From: Micropterix aruncella
Taxonomy: Eukaryota > Arthropoda > Insecta > Lepidoptera > Micropterigidae
Length of the DNA: 64,000 bases
Direction: 5' to 3'
Assembly (NCBI GenBank): GCA_944548615.1
Contig: OX155950.1
Location: 37,303,155 to 37,367,154, forward strand
Part shown: positions 46,323 through 57,505 of the stretch, in pieces
Position numbering within the stretch: position 1 is the stretch's first letter
Layout of the letters: each line of letters opens with the position of its first letter
Position numbers and translations under genes: made by a program
The notes under the pieces: model-generated
Told to the model about the DNA's origin: nothing
Seen by the model: the letters and a program-made list of their open reading frames with translations, nothing else
Databases searched by the model: none

Positions 46323-47996
46323 CTGAAACATTTCAAAATTATGTTGTAAGGATATTTATAAGAATGCTATTTGACTCCAGAACCCTAAAAACAGAAATTT
46401 GTTAAAATTTCTATCAAGCAGAGATCGGAATAAGTAGAGTATATTTACTTAAACTTTGTGGAATATAGACAAGAAACGTAAAGTTCGGTGCATTTTCGGT
46501 GCATTTTCGGGACAACATTTGAAGAATGTAAAGCACAAAAAAATTATTCGGTCCCTTGTTGTGTGTAGCACAATCTTTAATTACAAATAGAATATACTAA
46601 AATAGATTTATATTTTCGTAAGATATTGGCATGCCATTTGAAAACATAAATGCCAATATTAAAAAAATCTTTATTGTACCAATTCGTACGGAAATAAATG
46701 TAACCTATAAAATATTTTTGTTTACTCGAAATATGGATGCAAAAACTCGCATGAAATAAAAGATTTCAGCGTTGGTGATATCGCGATACTGACTATTCAG
46801 GGTAGGCTATTTTTTTGTAATTTTTTAATATTAATTTTTGTCCGTGTAGGATTTTTAATATTCTCATTTTTTTATAAACCATCGTATATATCTCACTACC
46901 ATTAACATTTTTACATTATATAGTATTTTTGCTGTCTACTTTACTTGTTACGATCTCTTCTAATAAGGCCGCATGTACGGCATGCCGTTGTCAGCCAAGT
47001 TACATATCGATATGTGGACATCGATATTAGCGCTCTCACTATACATTTGAGGTTACAAATACTAGCAATTCACGTATTAAATATTACGTTAAATTCAATT
47101 CCTACGCATTCCAAACATTAATATTACAAAATGCAATATTACTACCCATCCATTTCAGGATAATTTTCATGTATAGAGTTCCAAAATATTGCATTTAGAT
47201 AACCAAATCTTTCAATCGTACTTACATGTGAAATTAATATTTCTGTGGATTTTCTTTCTTTGACGAGTTACATCCAGGTACTGCACAAGTAACCATAATT
47301 GATTACGTCTATAAAACACCAAATTACATCTTTAAACGCGAGATTTTGGAAAATTAAGCGTGATTTGTTTCGTTCACAACTGACGTTGGGCCGATACAGG
47401 CCGATAGCGTGTACGTGAGTGGTCTCGCCTGTCTATCGCGCTCTAACATACAGGTATCTATGTTCTTTCTCTTTCGCATTGCCAATCTAACGGTAGTATA
47501 ATACATCTATGGTTGTAGCCATATACAAATGACATACATTCAAAAAATGTTTTTTGTAGTTTATTGGCGTTTTAATTTATGTCTATTGATATTGATATTG
47601 ATATTTACATACACTGTATATTTAATTACAATCACACTTAATGATTCAACTTCAGTCGCGCGTCGGAGCTGACACGCACATTTTTTGTATGGTATTTTTA
47701 CTGGCAAAGTCATCTATATTATCGTCTTAGTTTATGGTGTCCTTAGAATTACAGGGGGATTTTCCCCAGTTTCAACCCATGATTCAGTCGACCCGCACTA
47801 TCGACATGTCTTGGCCGTCATTTTGTGCACAATCTCAAGATTTTTCCGCCGTTCAGCCGATCAGCTACAGCCTCCATCTCCACGTCGAGTTTAGGTCCAG
47901 CCATTGCTGCCGGCTACGGCATCCGAGTCGTGTGAACGCGCCATATTGGATTCGAGGCGAAATCAGCATGTGCGCCATACGATAATACCACACTTT
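46323..47996. other. Intergenic, scattered repeat words
   Basis: TCGGTGCATTTTCGGTGCAT is a short tandem at 46491. ATCGATATGTGGACATCGATAT near 47007 has DRE-like cores. 47395-47525 contains CGATAGCGTGTACGTGAGTG and the inverse of 44815-44860. (ATTGAT)n at 47583-47603 may be a retroposon tail. No gene seen. Confidence 0.45.
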
Positions 47997-49160
47997 AGAT
48001 GTGTCATCTACAATGGGCTAACCCGCCACCCCAGGAAGTTTTAACGATATCAGATCAGTCCACCGTCTAACTATGCTCACGCCGTCCCTAGCAGATTCGG
48101 CCGGATCTCTCCGTCCTCTAGTATGGTCACAGATTCGAAGTTGATTGCGCGGCTTGTACCTGATATTAGTCCGAATTTACGGCGGATCATTGCGCCTTTT
48201 GCTCGCCATCACAAGGGATCGGAGGCCAACGGATCGTTTCAAATGTAGCTGACATCAGGTCAACAAACCCGGTATGCGCCGGATGGGCAGCGTGGCTAGA
48301 AAATCGAACAACTAGAGTTGTCAACTACAGCGGGCGAGCTTGTCACCTCAGGAAGTTTTAACGATTAGTCGTTCTGTCTCTCTGAAGTGAGCGCAGAATA
48401 CTTGGACAAAAACAGTCCACCATCAAGCTGCACCACACGGCCACAAGAGGCCAACGCTTTAACCGCGAGATAGCCAGGAGTGTTACTTAGCGGGCTTACA
48501 CTCACGCCCTTACTTCCAATTACGACCAGCTCACTCCAGTCTCTCGATTGGTTCCGAGTTCGAGGTCGCTTGCGCGGTCCTCTCCCTTACGAAGCGTGAA
48601 ACGGTGTGTACCGAATCTATCGCTGACCACGGCATCCTTTGCCCGGCTGTTCACCCAGGATCGGGTAGCCGATGGTCGTTTCAAGGGCAGTCGCCGTAAG
48701 GTCCGCGACCACCCCCGCTCTATAGGAAACAGTACTGCTTCCAGACTCCCCCGACTGTTAGTTAGAGTGCACAGTCGATTGGCTTACACCGCACGGTGCG
48801 CAGACCGTCCAGGAGCGCCAGAAGGTTGATTCCTAGGGGAAACTGACCATAAGGCCAGAGTCCTACCCAGGCTCGCACTTCATGCGTGGAGGCCGTCGGA
48901 TAGGTGTTGACCTGTGAGTGTGACCAACCCTGAACAGAATGGGTCTTCGTGGGCAACTCAGCAAGGGCCCATTAACTCCCGGCACTAGCGAATCGGACAG
49001 TGCACCAACCGCCCAGTTCAGCCCGAGGTAATGCCCCGAATTCGCGCAGGATTACAGCCGTGGCAGAAGCTTACAGCGGCCCTGATAGGTTAAGTCCCTC
49101 TACGAGGAGGCTACCAGATAGGAATTAAACCGTGTGTTGGGTAGGCCAGGCGACATAAAA
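47997..49160. mobile_element. Foldback-like element D, nested copies D2
   Basis: A left end lies at 47997 (ATCTACAATGGGCTAACCCG) and a second left end at 48306 (ACTAGAGTTGTCAACTACAG). The first copy stops at GAAAATCGAACA (48305) and resumes at about 48988 with GAATCGGACAGTGCACCAAC, the same place as in D1. So one D copy sits inside another. The inner copy lacks a clear right TIR. Confidence 0.65.
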
Positions 49161-49431
49161 TATGGCCAATACCTCCCAAGCTGCGCGGAACCACTAGGAA
49201 CCAATCGATAATACGACAGTAATCGTATGACACTAGCATCGGCATTCTTTGTTCATACTACAACACTAGTCATGTCTTTTAAGAGATTTTATCATGATAA
49301 TAAACCTTGCCATTGTGAAATTTTCCAATAAGTACGATATTTATATTTATTCATTTATTTAAATATTTGTTAATTTATTTACTCTTGAACTTAGATACGC
49401 ATCAAATGCATACTTTATCGTATTTTGTATG
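49161..49431. other. Spacer between D copies
   Basis: AT-rich, no recognised content. Confidence 0.4.
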
Positions 49432-50190
49432 CGTCGACTACAACGGGCTAACCCGTTACCCCAGGAAGTTTAAACGATAATGATCGTTCCGTCTCCCGTG
49501 GAGTCGAAAGCGGATCTATGATTTTTTTTGAGGGGGGGGGGGGGGGTGGGGCGAGTTCACACACACATTCAAACAAATGACGACTCATAGAAGACTTTGG
49601 GACGATAGAAATCTACCGTCCAGCAAAGACACGAACCCGCCAGAGGACAACACCTTATGGCGAGGCACTAGGAAGGTAACTCAGCGGGCCACCTCGCATC
49701 CTAACTACCAGTTTTGGCAGTATATCTCCGTCTGGAATTAACCTTCAGGATACCTCCGTCCTCCCAACTGATTACTGGACCGAAGTCGCTTGCGCGGCCT
49801 CTACCTGCTGTATTACAGCAATATTTCAATAAAAACTTATCGCGTCCTTTGCCCGTAATGCCATTCGGAATCGGGTACACCCATTGGTCTTTTGAAGAGT
49901 GGCTGATGAACAACAGATCAACATTCACCCCGCTGCTTATGATACAGTTTAATTTCATAGTCTCCACAGTCCTTCAGTAATTAGTCAGACTGAATAACTG
50001 ATTAGGTGACGCCGCACGGTGCGCAAGCCTTTTAGTACTGCCGTAGGGCAATCCCTCAGAGGATAACATTCCACCAGCCGTGAGGACTGAGCAGCGAGAG
50101 TCCTACCCGGGGTAGTCCTCATACAAGGAGGCTACTGAATAAGAGTGAATCGTGAATAAGCTGAATCGTGAGTTGGGTTTTGGGCCGACC
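49432..50190. mobile_element. Foldback-like element D, copy D3
   Basis: Left end GTCGACTACAACGGGCTAAC at 49433. Interior 49620-49830 matches the inverted right arm of D1 (GGCGAGGCACTAGGAAGG, ATACCTCCGTCCTCCC). A run of 15 G interrupts it at 49532-49546. Right end not clear, ends near CTGAATCGTGAGTTGGG. Confidence 0.62.
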
Positions 50191-51960
50191 CGAAAACACA
50201 TTGGATCTTATGGCAATTCGCTATCGTATATATAGTACTTAAATTTTGCCTACTCTTCTTGTCACATTATATGTTGGTTTACTGGAAGATATTGTTTATC
50301 TAGCAGTAAGTTCGCCATTGTTTCTTAAATGTTTTATTGTGCAATAAAGAGATCTTTCATTCTATTTTATTTTATCGGTAGCGAGACTTCCGCCAGGATG
50401 CTCATTTTACTCTTTTAAGGTGCATATCTTTTAAACACATTTATAAGTGGCAGCCCTGCCATGGATTTCTAACCAGTGAATAATAACGCGATATCGGTAG
50501 TAAATTCAAATTGACCCCGCAAATAATGACCCCTTTCGGTTCAGGTGCATACAGTGATATCGTTTCAGTAACCAATTAGCGAATCTGATCGGTACTTCCA
50601 GCGATCATAATACCTTAATCGCAGCTATCCTCTCAACCGACGGAGGAATGTTCCATCATGCTACTATCTACATCATGATATGTTCACTAAAAAGTCGTAA
50701 TGAAATACAAACTCTTTGGAAATTTGTAAAAATAAATAATGAGAGGCACAACGAATACCTCTGTTATTATGTTCTGAAAAAACAAAAACTGATTTTCTTT
50801 TTTTTGAAACATTTGTTTGACACATTTGTCTGCATCTTGTCGGAGCGTGTTGGCAAAAATGAAAAAAAAGTGGAATTTCGCGCTTTAATTTCATACATTT
50901 GCCTATTTTTTTTGTACGGAGGGAATATTTAAAAAAATACGAGATACATTAGGGGTTGATGCCTTCAATATTCTATGGTTGCATGTTGGTTTGCTGAGTT
51001 TAGGCGTGGAAGAACTACGCGTCAATTAAATGTGACTCTTGCTCTACGACGGCAGTAGCTGAAAAAAATATAAAAAAATGGAAAAACATGTTTCGCCAGG
51101 TCTTTATTTATTTTATTTTATTTATTTTATTTATTTATTTAGGTAAGTAACAGCATGATCTTATAATTAGATACAAATTTCTTAAAAAAAACATGTTGTT
51201 ATGCCGATTATAACTTACGCCGTTCGAAATTATTTGAAAAATATTTTACAAACTAAATTATGAAACAAAAAATACATCCGTAAATATTTATCAGTTGAAA
51301 GAAAACGGATCTATACCGCGCGTAAATAGACGACAGTCCTCCCGACGCATTTGTAGACGGCCAATGTAACTTTGCCGAAAATGTAACTTTGCCGGGAGAA
51401 CTCATCGTCCAAGTCCACGCGGCAAGGACTCATCCCCACCAACCAAAAAATGTCAAATGACCGCAAAAGTTGTAGAATTAACCGCAGACATATATAAATC
51501 ATACTTATACAACATAAATTCAAATAAGTAAATGGGAATACATATATAAATTGAATTACATTTATACATACATATTACAAATCAATATTTACTTGCAGTT
51601 GTCGCTGCTGCTTTAAGGGCTGATCGCACTGCGATTTGAAATTAATGGTGTCTCTACTATAAATGACAAGCTCTGTGAATTGATGATTATATATCGTGGC
51701 ACGGTTCGTTTTATTGCCAAAGAAGTGAAGATTTCGACAGGTATTGCACATAGTATTTTACATTGCCGCTTATGGATGAAATATGTATTTATCTAGAAAG
51801 CTTATGATCAGGCATTAAATTCGGCTGTGTCACTCCAAGACTTTCCTAGCAAGACGTCCAAGAATCAACAGTAACTGGCATAGGAATGTTTGAAGATGCG
51901 TTATCTTAGTAAACAATTCTGTCTGTTTCATAATATCAAAACCATCTGAAATACAGTAAT
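50191..51960. other. AT-rich intergenic
   Basis: TGCAATAAAGAGATCTTTCA at 50340 followed by TTTATTTTATCG looks like a retroposon end. (TTTA)n at 51110-51142. A repeated AATGTAACTTTGCCG occurs at 51363 and 51380. The 94-codon frame at 50648 has no recognisable domain. Confidence 0.45.
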
Positions 51961-51975
51961 ACAATCTACCGACCC

Positions 51976-52260
51976 CTCCAATGTGAAACGTCCCTTCCGG
52001 GACACACGCCTACCAACGGCAAAATGTGTAACGTCCCGCGCGGGACGCAGCGCTCACCGCTGCGAAAAATTCCATTTAAAAATCGGGATGCGGTTCTATG
52101 CGCTTCTGAGTGCGCCACATTACGGCCAAATACCCCTCACTATTGAAATTTTTCGGCTGCCGATCGCGCAGTCCAATAATCGATTTATTAAAAATGAGTG
52201 ACGGCATCGCCGCTGTCGTGGCCGCTATCAGTTCGCGTCATAGGAGGAAGATATGCGGCA
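51976..52260 (+). promoter_or_regulatory. GC-richer block with paired GTCCC/GGGAC palindromes
   Basis: GAAACGTCCCTTCCGGGACA and GTAACGTCCCGCGCGGGACG lie about 46 bp apart. An ATG at 52194 opens MSDGIAAVVAAISSRHRRK, which runs on without a known domain to 52442. Could be a promoter plus first exon, or a repeat fragment. Confidence 0.3.
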
Positions 52261-53084
52261 TGATTTGCGGCGAAGTGATTTGTATGCGGTTAGCGTCTTT
52301 GTTGCCTAATGTTTTCCTCCATTGTTGCTTTCATTTAACTCAGACGTTCGGGTGTGGCCGTCTCCTGTTTTGTAGTACGTTTAATATTTTAGAAAATACA
52401 TTTATTCTTCTGTGTAAAAAAAGATATATCAGTGTAACCTAAGGCCTTACCTATATCAAAAAAATAAAAAGATATTGAATAAAAGTTAACTTCATCACAT
52501 TACTATATTTATTGAACGCCACAGTAAAATACTTAATTCGCCAATCTATAACTAGCCTGCATATCAGTAGTTGTATGAAACCGCATCGCGCACTAATTTG
52601 CATTGTGTTGTGCTTCCTACGCAAAGTCCATTAAAGCGGAATATATCTTTCATTCAATTGAGCCGCATTGACCGACGACCGCTGAACCTCAATCAGCGCT
52701 ATACTGCATTCGAGGCAAAAGAGGGTAGTGCGCCGCACGATAATCCAAAATTAATCGTAATAGTCGGGAAGGTAGGGATTTTTTTCGGTATTAATTTTCC
52801 CAGTAACCAAATGTCAATAGGATTATTAAGTGACTAATTCTAAGAAGCGGATATTTATTTTGTAATGGGGTTTTCCGGTGCGATAAGCTGGAAAATGCCT
52901 TTCAAAATACATATGTGTCGTACTTATTTTGGCAAATCGTTTTACTGTCAAGTTTGGAAAAATAAGCATGATTGGAAAAATAATAATCTGGATGATCTAT
53001 TATTATGGTAAACACGTCCGGCACCTAACAAAAAGTATTAAACGAATTAAACGTGTAAAACAGTGCGCACTGAATTGTGAGTGA
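52261..53084. other. Intergenic
   Basis: Nothing recognised. ORFs of up to 110 codons show no domain. Confidence 0.4.
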
Positions 53085-53125
53085 CGGGTTCGCCCGTTGT
53101 AGTTGACAACTCTAGTTGTGAAAAT
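53085..53125. repeat. Solo terminal repeat of element D
   Basis: GACGGGTTCGCCCGTTGTAG then TTGACAACTCTAGTTGT is the inverse of the D end at 48306. No other D sequence adjoins it. Confidence 0.7.
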
Positions 53126-53407
53126 GAGCGCAATGAGTTTGTATTATTGTCTAATTTCTAGATCCGGCCAGACACATTTTGCGACTACTTAAAATGGCTA
53201 GACTTCTTTTATATATCTGCGATAACATCGTATTATATTTGTATTATAAGTTTTAAATGTGTAAAAATGAGGGCGGCGTATCCGTAAAACACATCGATTT
53301 TTTCGTTTTTGAAATATTCCCACCAGACTAGCTTCGTTCAACTGTAGATAACCCAGACTGCTTTTTTTGGATTTAATGATCGACTGTAGTGGACAGAAAT
53401 GATTTAT

Positions 53408-54236
53408 ATAAATAAAATCAAAATCAAAATCAAAATGTTCTTTATTCATATAGACACAATTAAATATAATTTTTAATTTATGTTCTTATGATGCGTCCAA
53501 GCCTTACACCCAAGCCGTTTTGTCATTTACATAATCAGATATTTTATAGTATGCTTTTTTATATAATTTTGCTTTGATGGTAGCTTTAAACTTATTTACA
53601 GATAGTTCTCTAATAGTTAGAGGAAGTTTATTATAGAAGCGTATACATTGTCCCAAAAAGAATTGCTTATTTTGTGGAGACGAGTAGCACGTACAACAAG
53701 GTTATGCTTATGTCTAGTATTAACATTATGAGTGTCCCCGAGGAAAGTGAAACCCGTGAAACCCGAGAACCAAGTATATATATAGCTCTTACAGCACGTT
53801 TCTGTAGTATAAAGATGTTATTGATGTCCGCACAGCTTCCCCAGAGAAGAATCCCATAGGACATAATGCTATGAAAGTAACTATTCTTGCTGTATCTACA
53901 TCAGTCAGCCGCCTTATTGTTTTAACTGCGAATGACGCAGAGCTAAGTTTTCCTGACATTTTCTCAATTTGTGGGTCCCATTGTAATTTGGAGTCAATTG
54001 TTATCCCTAGAAACACCGTTGAAGCAACAGGCTCCAGTCTAGTTCCATTTGTTTCTACATTGGCTTGTACCTGCTTAACATTAGGTGTAGAAAATTTAAT
54101 CCCTTTGGTTTTTTTTTCATTTAATAGTAGGTTATTTACATTAAACCAATGGACAATACAATTCGATTGCACTTTTCTCCCACCCACCCATCGCATAATC
54201 CTTGTCAGGCTAAAAATTTCTTGATTAGCATCAATC
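53408..54236 (-). pseudogene. Jockey-type LINE, ORF2 end plus 3' UTR
   Basis: Minus-strand frames give FLGITIDSKLQWDPQIEKM then SGKLSSASFAVKTIRRL (from 54196), SYGILLWGSCADINNIFILQ and KRAVRAIY (from 53864), and CIRFYNKLPLTIRELSVNKF ending KTAWV at stop 53504-53506. At least two frameshifts separate them. The 3' UTR ends in a (GATTTT)n tail at about 53410-53433. It is a 5'-truncated dead insertion of a family related to that at 56246. Confidence 0.85.
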
Positions 54237-54394
54237 TTACACCAGATTTAATTATGTTCACAACCTGAGAAAATAGATGCTAAAAATATTCACTACCTCC
54301 CCGACTATATTACACATGGACCGAAAATTATTCCTCATACTTCAATACTATCGTGAATTGATATCAGAGTTAAGAGCTATTATTTTTTTATTTA
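54237..54394. other. Short intergenic
   Basis: Nothing recognised. Confidence 0.4.
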
Positions 54395-55164
54395 TAATTT
54401 TATTATTATTCAAGAAATATACAGCTATTTCAATGTATTAAATACAAAATTATTAAATTTCAAGCACAAAGCTAATTACACGTTTCTACTTATATATTTT
54501 TTTTGTAATGTGAATACACGTTATATATTATATGTAGCCACACATATATGTAATATGTCATATAAATATATTCATGAATAAATATTATTATTATTATATT
54601 GCGATTACAATGACACGTCAAAACTGTCATGAGGTAGCGACGTAATCCCACAGATTCGAGCCGTGCCCAGTACAAGATACTAGGAGCACACGCCCAGTAC
54701 AAGATACTAGGAGCCTCGTAACCGCAGTCGTGCATCTATACACTCGCGTCAAAGTAAATTATTCGGCAAGCGTTATAACTGGCAATATTCAAACCTTCGA
54801 TCAATAAATTCCTTTCTGCTTCACATCAAAACCGCCTTTCAATACGGAGATAACTCGTAAGTTGATACCACCACCTCACACCGAACAACCTGGAGTCTTG
54901 TGAGGGGTGGTCCCTCACAAATCATTGCTTTCTTAAGAACGATAGATGACGTGTTGAATACGTCAATATCGCCGAGCTGCGTATTACAAATTCACTTAGG
55001 TAGCCTATAAATATAACTGATTTGTTAATAATTCGTGCCAAGACAATTATCTGCTTTGTTGTAATTAAGGACAAAACGGAACGATAATTCAAATTCTTCA
55101 AGAACAAATTTTGAATACGTTCAACATGTCGTACGTATTGGAATAATGTATCAACAAACGTCAC
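54395..55164 (-). pseudogene. LINE remnant split by family B
   Basis: 3' UTR at 54395-54620 and coding end at 54919-55164 (ERIQNLFLKNLNYR, LARIINKSVIFIGY) match 20290-20963. In that copy the two parts are continuous; here 285 bp of family B separates them. Coding is shorter than at 20428 because of an internal deletion. Confidence 0.75.
54634..54918 (-). mobile_element. Repeat family B, copy 2, nested in a LINE
   Basis: Inverse of 34151-34440. Ends TGAGGTAGCGACG and GGTGGTCCCTCA give 5-bp inverted ends TGAGG. A 29-bp word (CCCAGTACAAGATACTAGGA) is tandemly duplicated at 54665-54715. Confidence 0.75.
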
Positions 55165-55408
55165 TATATTACAGCGTGCATCTGCCCATCGATATCTGTA
55201 CAGAAACTAATGTCCTACTATTGACAAAACGTTACTACCGCCCAAAACAAACGTCATTACCGAATAAATGTTGAAAACGTTCAATTATGTCGTAATAGGA
55301 AAAATATTATATATTATCAAACGTCACTATTTTAAAGCGTGCCCATCGACATCTGTACAGAAACTAATGTCTACTATCGACAAAACGTCATTATTGCCCC
55401 TCCAAATA
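55117..55408. repeat. Tandem duplication, about 160-bp period
   Basis: CAAACGTCACTAT and CTGTACAGAAACTAATGTC with following CTACTAT(T/C)GACAAAACGT occur at 55152-55232 and 55317-55390. Copies differ by small indels. Confidence 0.75.
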
Positions 55409-55459
55409 AACGGTAATATTAATGAGTATTCGAAATCTGTGAATAATCTTGCGATACTC

Positions 55460-55800
55460 ATATTTGGGGAGCCGGCGACAAAAAAGTGCGAAAGCTGATA
55501 CTTTCAGATCGGATAGTAGTTTGGCCATAGAATGCCGGGTTACAGTCAGCAGGCCATATTCCAGAACCTCTGGCGCTGGCGTACTAGGAAAGTTGTAGTT
55601 TTAATTAGTACCCCAAAGTTTTTGGAAAAGCTGAAAATTCATCAGTATAATGTGGATGCATTAAAGAACTCGAAATATATGGCCATACTGCTTCATAATC
55701 ATGTCGGATCAGCATCTCCATACATGTCACGCATCGGTCTATGACGCATCGGTCAATTGCCGTGCATTATAATGGTCGCAATGGCGCTATATATTGGTAT
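55460..55800 (+). repeat. Repeat family A, copy 4
   Basis: GAGCCGGCGACAAAAAAGTG to ATAATGGTCGCAATGG matches 33795-34148 throughout. It lies 540 bp from a family B copy, as in the 34-kb region where A and B touch. Confidence 0.8.
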
Positions 55801-55984
55801 GGAGATCATGAGAACGAACTGATGTCATCAAAAATCCCTGGGGTTCGCCCGTTCTGTGACAACCTCAGATGGCAAGACAGGGAGTCTGCTACCCGTTCAA
55901 TATTATTGCCTTCTATAACTTCCGATTAATAAAAGCGACGTAATAGTCCTATCGACGTACGGCGTCTTTTAAGTTTTTCGTATT

Positions 55985-56245
55985 TTTAACACGCTTTTAT
56001 TAGGTCGACTTTTATGTAACTATGTAATGGAATCTAAGGTAACTAATTTAACTACCCTCCAAGGATCGTAGCGTCATGAAAATTGGCAGCTGTATGTAGT
56101 TCTGATGACAATACAATAATATGGTACTGTCGAACTGATCTGATGATGGAGTCGGAAGATATGAACTGGAACTTCATGATGGAACATCGTATCATAGCTG
56201 TGTTTAGACTTGTTAGAAATGTCTTGGAATGAACTTTGACCACGA
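55985..56245 (-). mobile_element. Repeat family C, truncated copy 3
   Basis: Starts with TTAACACGCTTTTATTAGGTC and follows copy 1 closely until CCACGATTA (about 56248). There the LINE begins. The missing half is not found after the LINE. Confidence 0.75.
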
Positions 56246-57256
56246 TTAAATTTCGTGAAAATGTCTCCTCCACGAAATTTCTCGGATTAGAAATCGATCA
56301 AAAATTACAATGGTCTGATCACTTAAATGATCTCAGTAAAAAATTATGCACTGCCATATTCGCCATTAGAACGATAAGAAGTTTATGCGGTTTTGAAGCA
56401 GCTAAATCCGTTTATTTTGCATATTTCCCCTCCCTAATAACGTATGTCCTACTGTTTTGGGGAATGGCACCAAACTCAAAAAGAATTTTTCTCCTCCAGA
56501 AAAGAGCGGTACGCAGTTTATATAGAGTCTCACCAAGAAGTTCTTGTAAGCCGCTATTTGTAAAATCAGGAATAATGACTCTATTTTCTTCTTACATCTA
56601 CCAAAATATTATGTACGCTCGTAGACACCTAACAGAAGCTCCGGTGAATAGTGATTTCCATCATCACGATACGAGGAATAAATCCAATCTCCACATAAAC
56701 CGACAGCGACTTAGCAAAGTGCAAAACAGTTTTATTCACCAAAATTTGTCCTTCTATAATAAGATTCCAGAGCAAATGAAAAGCCTTGGAGAGGACCAAT
56801 TTAAAAAGATAATTATACATAATTTGGTAAGAAACCCAATTTATGGTATAAGGGAGTTTGAAAATTTTGAATTTATTTTCCATGTTGATGATTAATGAAA
56901 TGCGTAAAGTTTTAAACATAATGGTATTATGATAGCTGACATTCTAATTTTCATATAATTAAATTAATTAAAAAAAAAATACGAAGGCATATTGCTGGAT
57001 TGGCAATAAAATATATATTTTTTGATTATTCTACATAGAATTTGCATTTCTATTTTAATATATTATTCTCCCTGACATTAGCATATTTTGATAATTTGTA
57101 TGTAGGTAATATTGAATATAATATTACAGCCATGACAACTATCACGATAGTTATGTTTATAATAATGAAATTTTTAGCATTTAATTTTGTGACGCATCCA
57201 AGTGTAGGAATGCCTATCTACTGGAGTAGTTGATTGTATTGTATTGTATTGTATTG
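56246..57256 (+). mobile_element. 5'-truncated Jockey-type LINE with (TTGTA)n tail
   Basis: Open frame to 56895 reads SSTKFLGLEIDQKLQWSDHL, IFAIRTIRSLCGFEAAKS, LLFWGMAPNSKRIFLLQKRA and SFYNKIPEQMKSLGEDQFKK, the C-terminal 200 residues of a Jockey-clade reverse transcriptase ORF2, with no stop. The 3' UTR includes TGACGCATCCAAGTGTAGG and ends in GATTGTATTGTATTGTATTG. The catalytic YADD region is absent, so it is dead by truncation though its frame is open. Same family as 27056-27666. Confidence 0.88.
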
Positions 57257-57364
57257 TAGTGTAAGAGTTTGTCTCGCCAACAAACTGTATACCAGTTTGG
57301 CGAGATTGTAATATTTAAAAAAATGTATCTTTTTCTTTGAATAAATTTAATAATAATAATAATA
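57257..57364 (+). repeat. Retroposon 3' end with stem-loop and (AAT)n tail
   Basis: CTCGCCAA (57273) pairs with TTGGCGAG (57297) in an 8-bp stem. It is followed by AATAAA and AATAATAATAATAATAA. Looks like a LINE or SINE 3' end inserted right after the previous tail. Confidence 0.55.
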
Positions 57365-57505
57365 AAATTTACCCTTTAAATCTAACTGTTTTGTGCTTAA
57401 TTAGTATCAACCTGCGGAAAGTGGAATAATTCCGTTAGGCGATTAAGTTGCGACGGCACACATAAATATATTATTCTAAGGAGATCAGAAAAATTGATAC
57501 AACCT
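57365..57505 (-). pseudogene. LINE ORF2 C-terminal fragment
   Basis: CTGTTTTGTGCTTAATTAG and GTGGAATAATTCCGTTAGGC match 20515-20640. Badly decayed. Confidence 0.55.

Noticed and set aside
50648..50932. 94-codon frame as a host gene
   Set aside because: AT-rich, no recognised domain, splice or promoter signals; similar random frames are common in the window.
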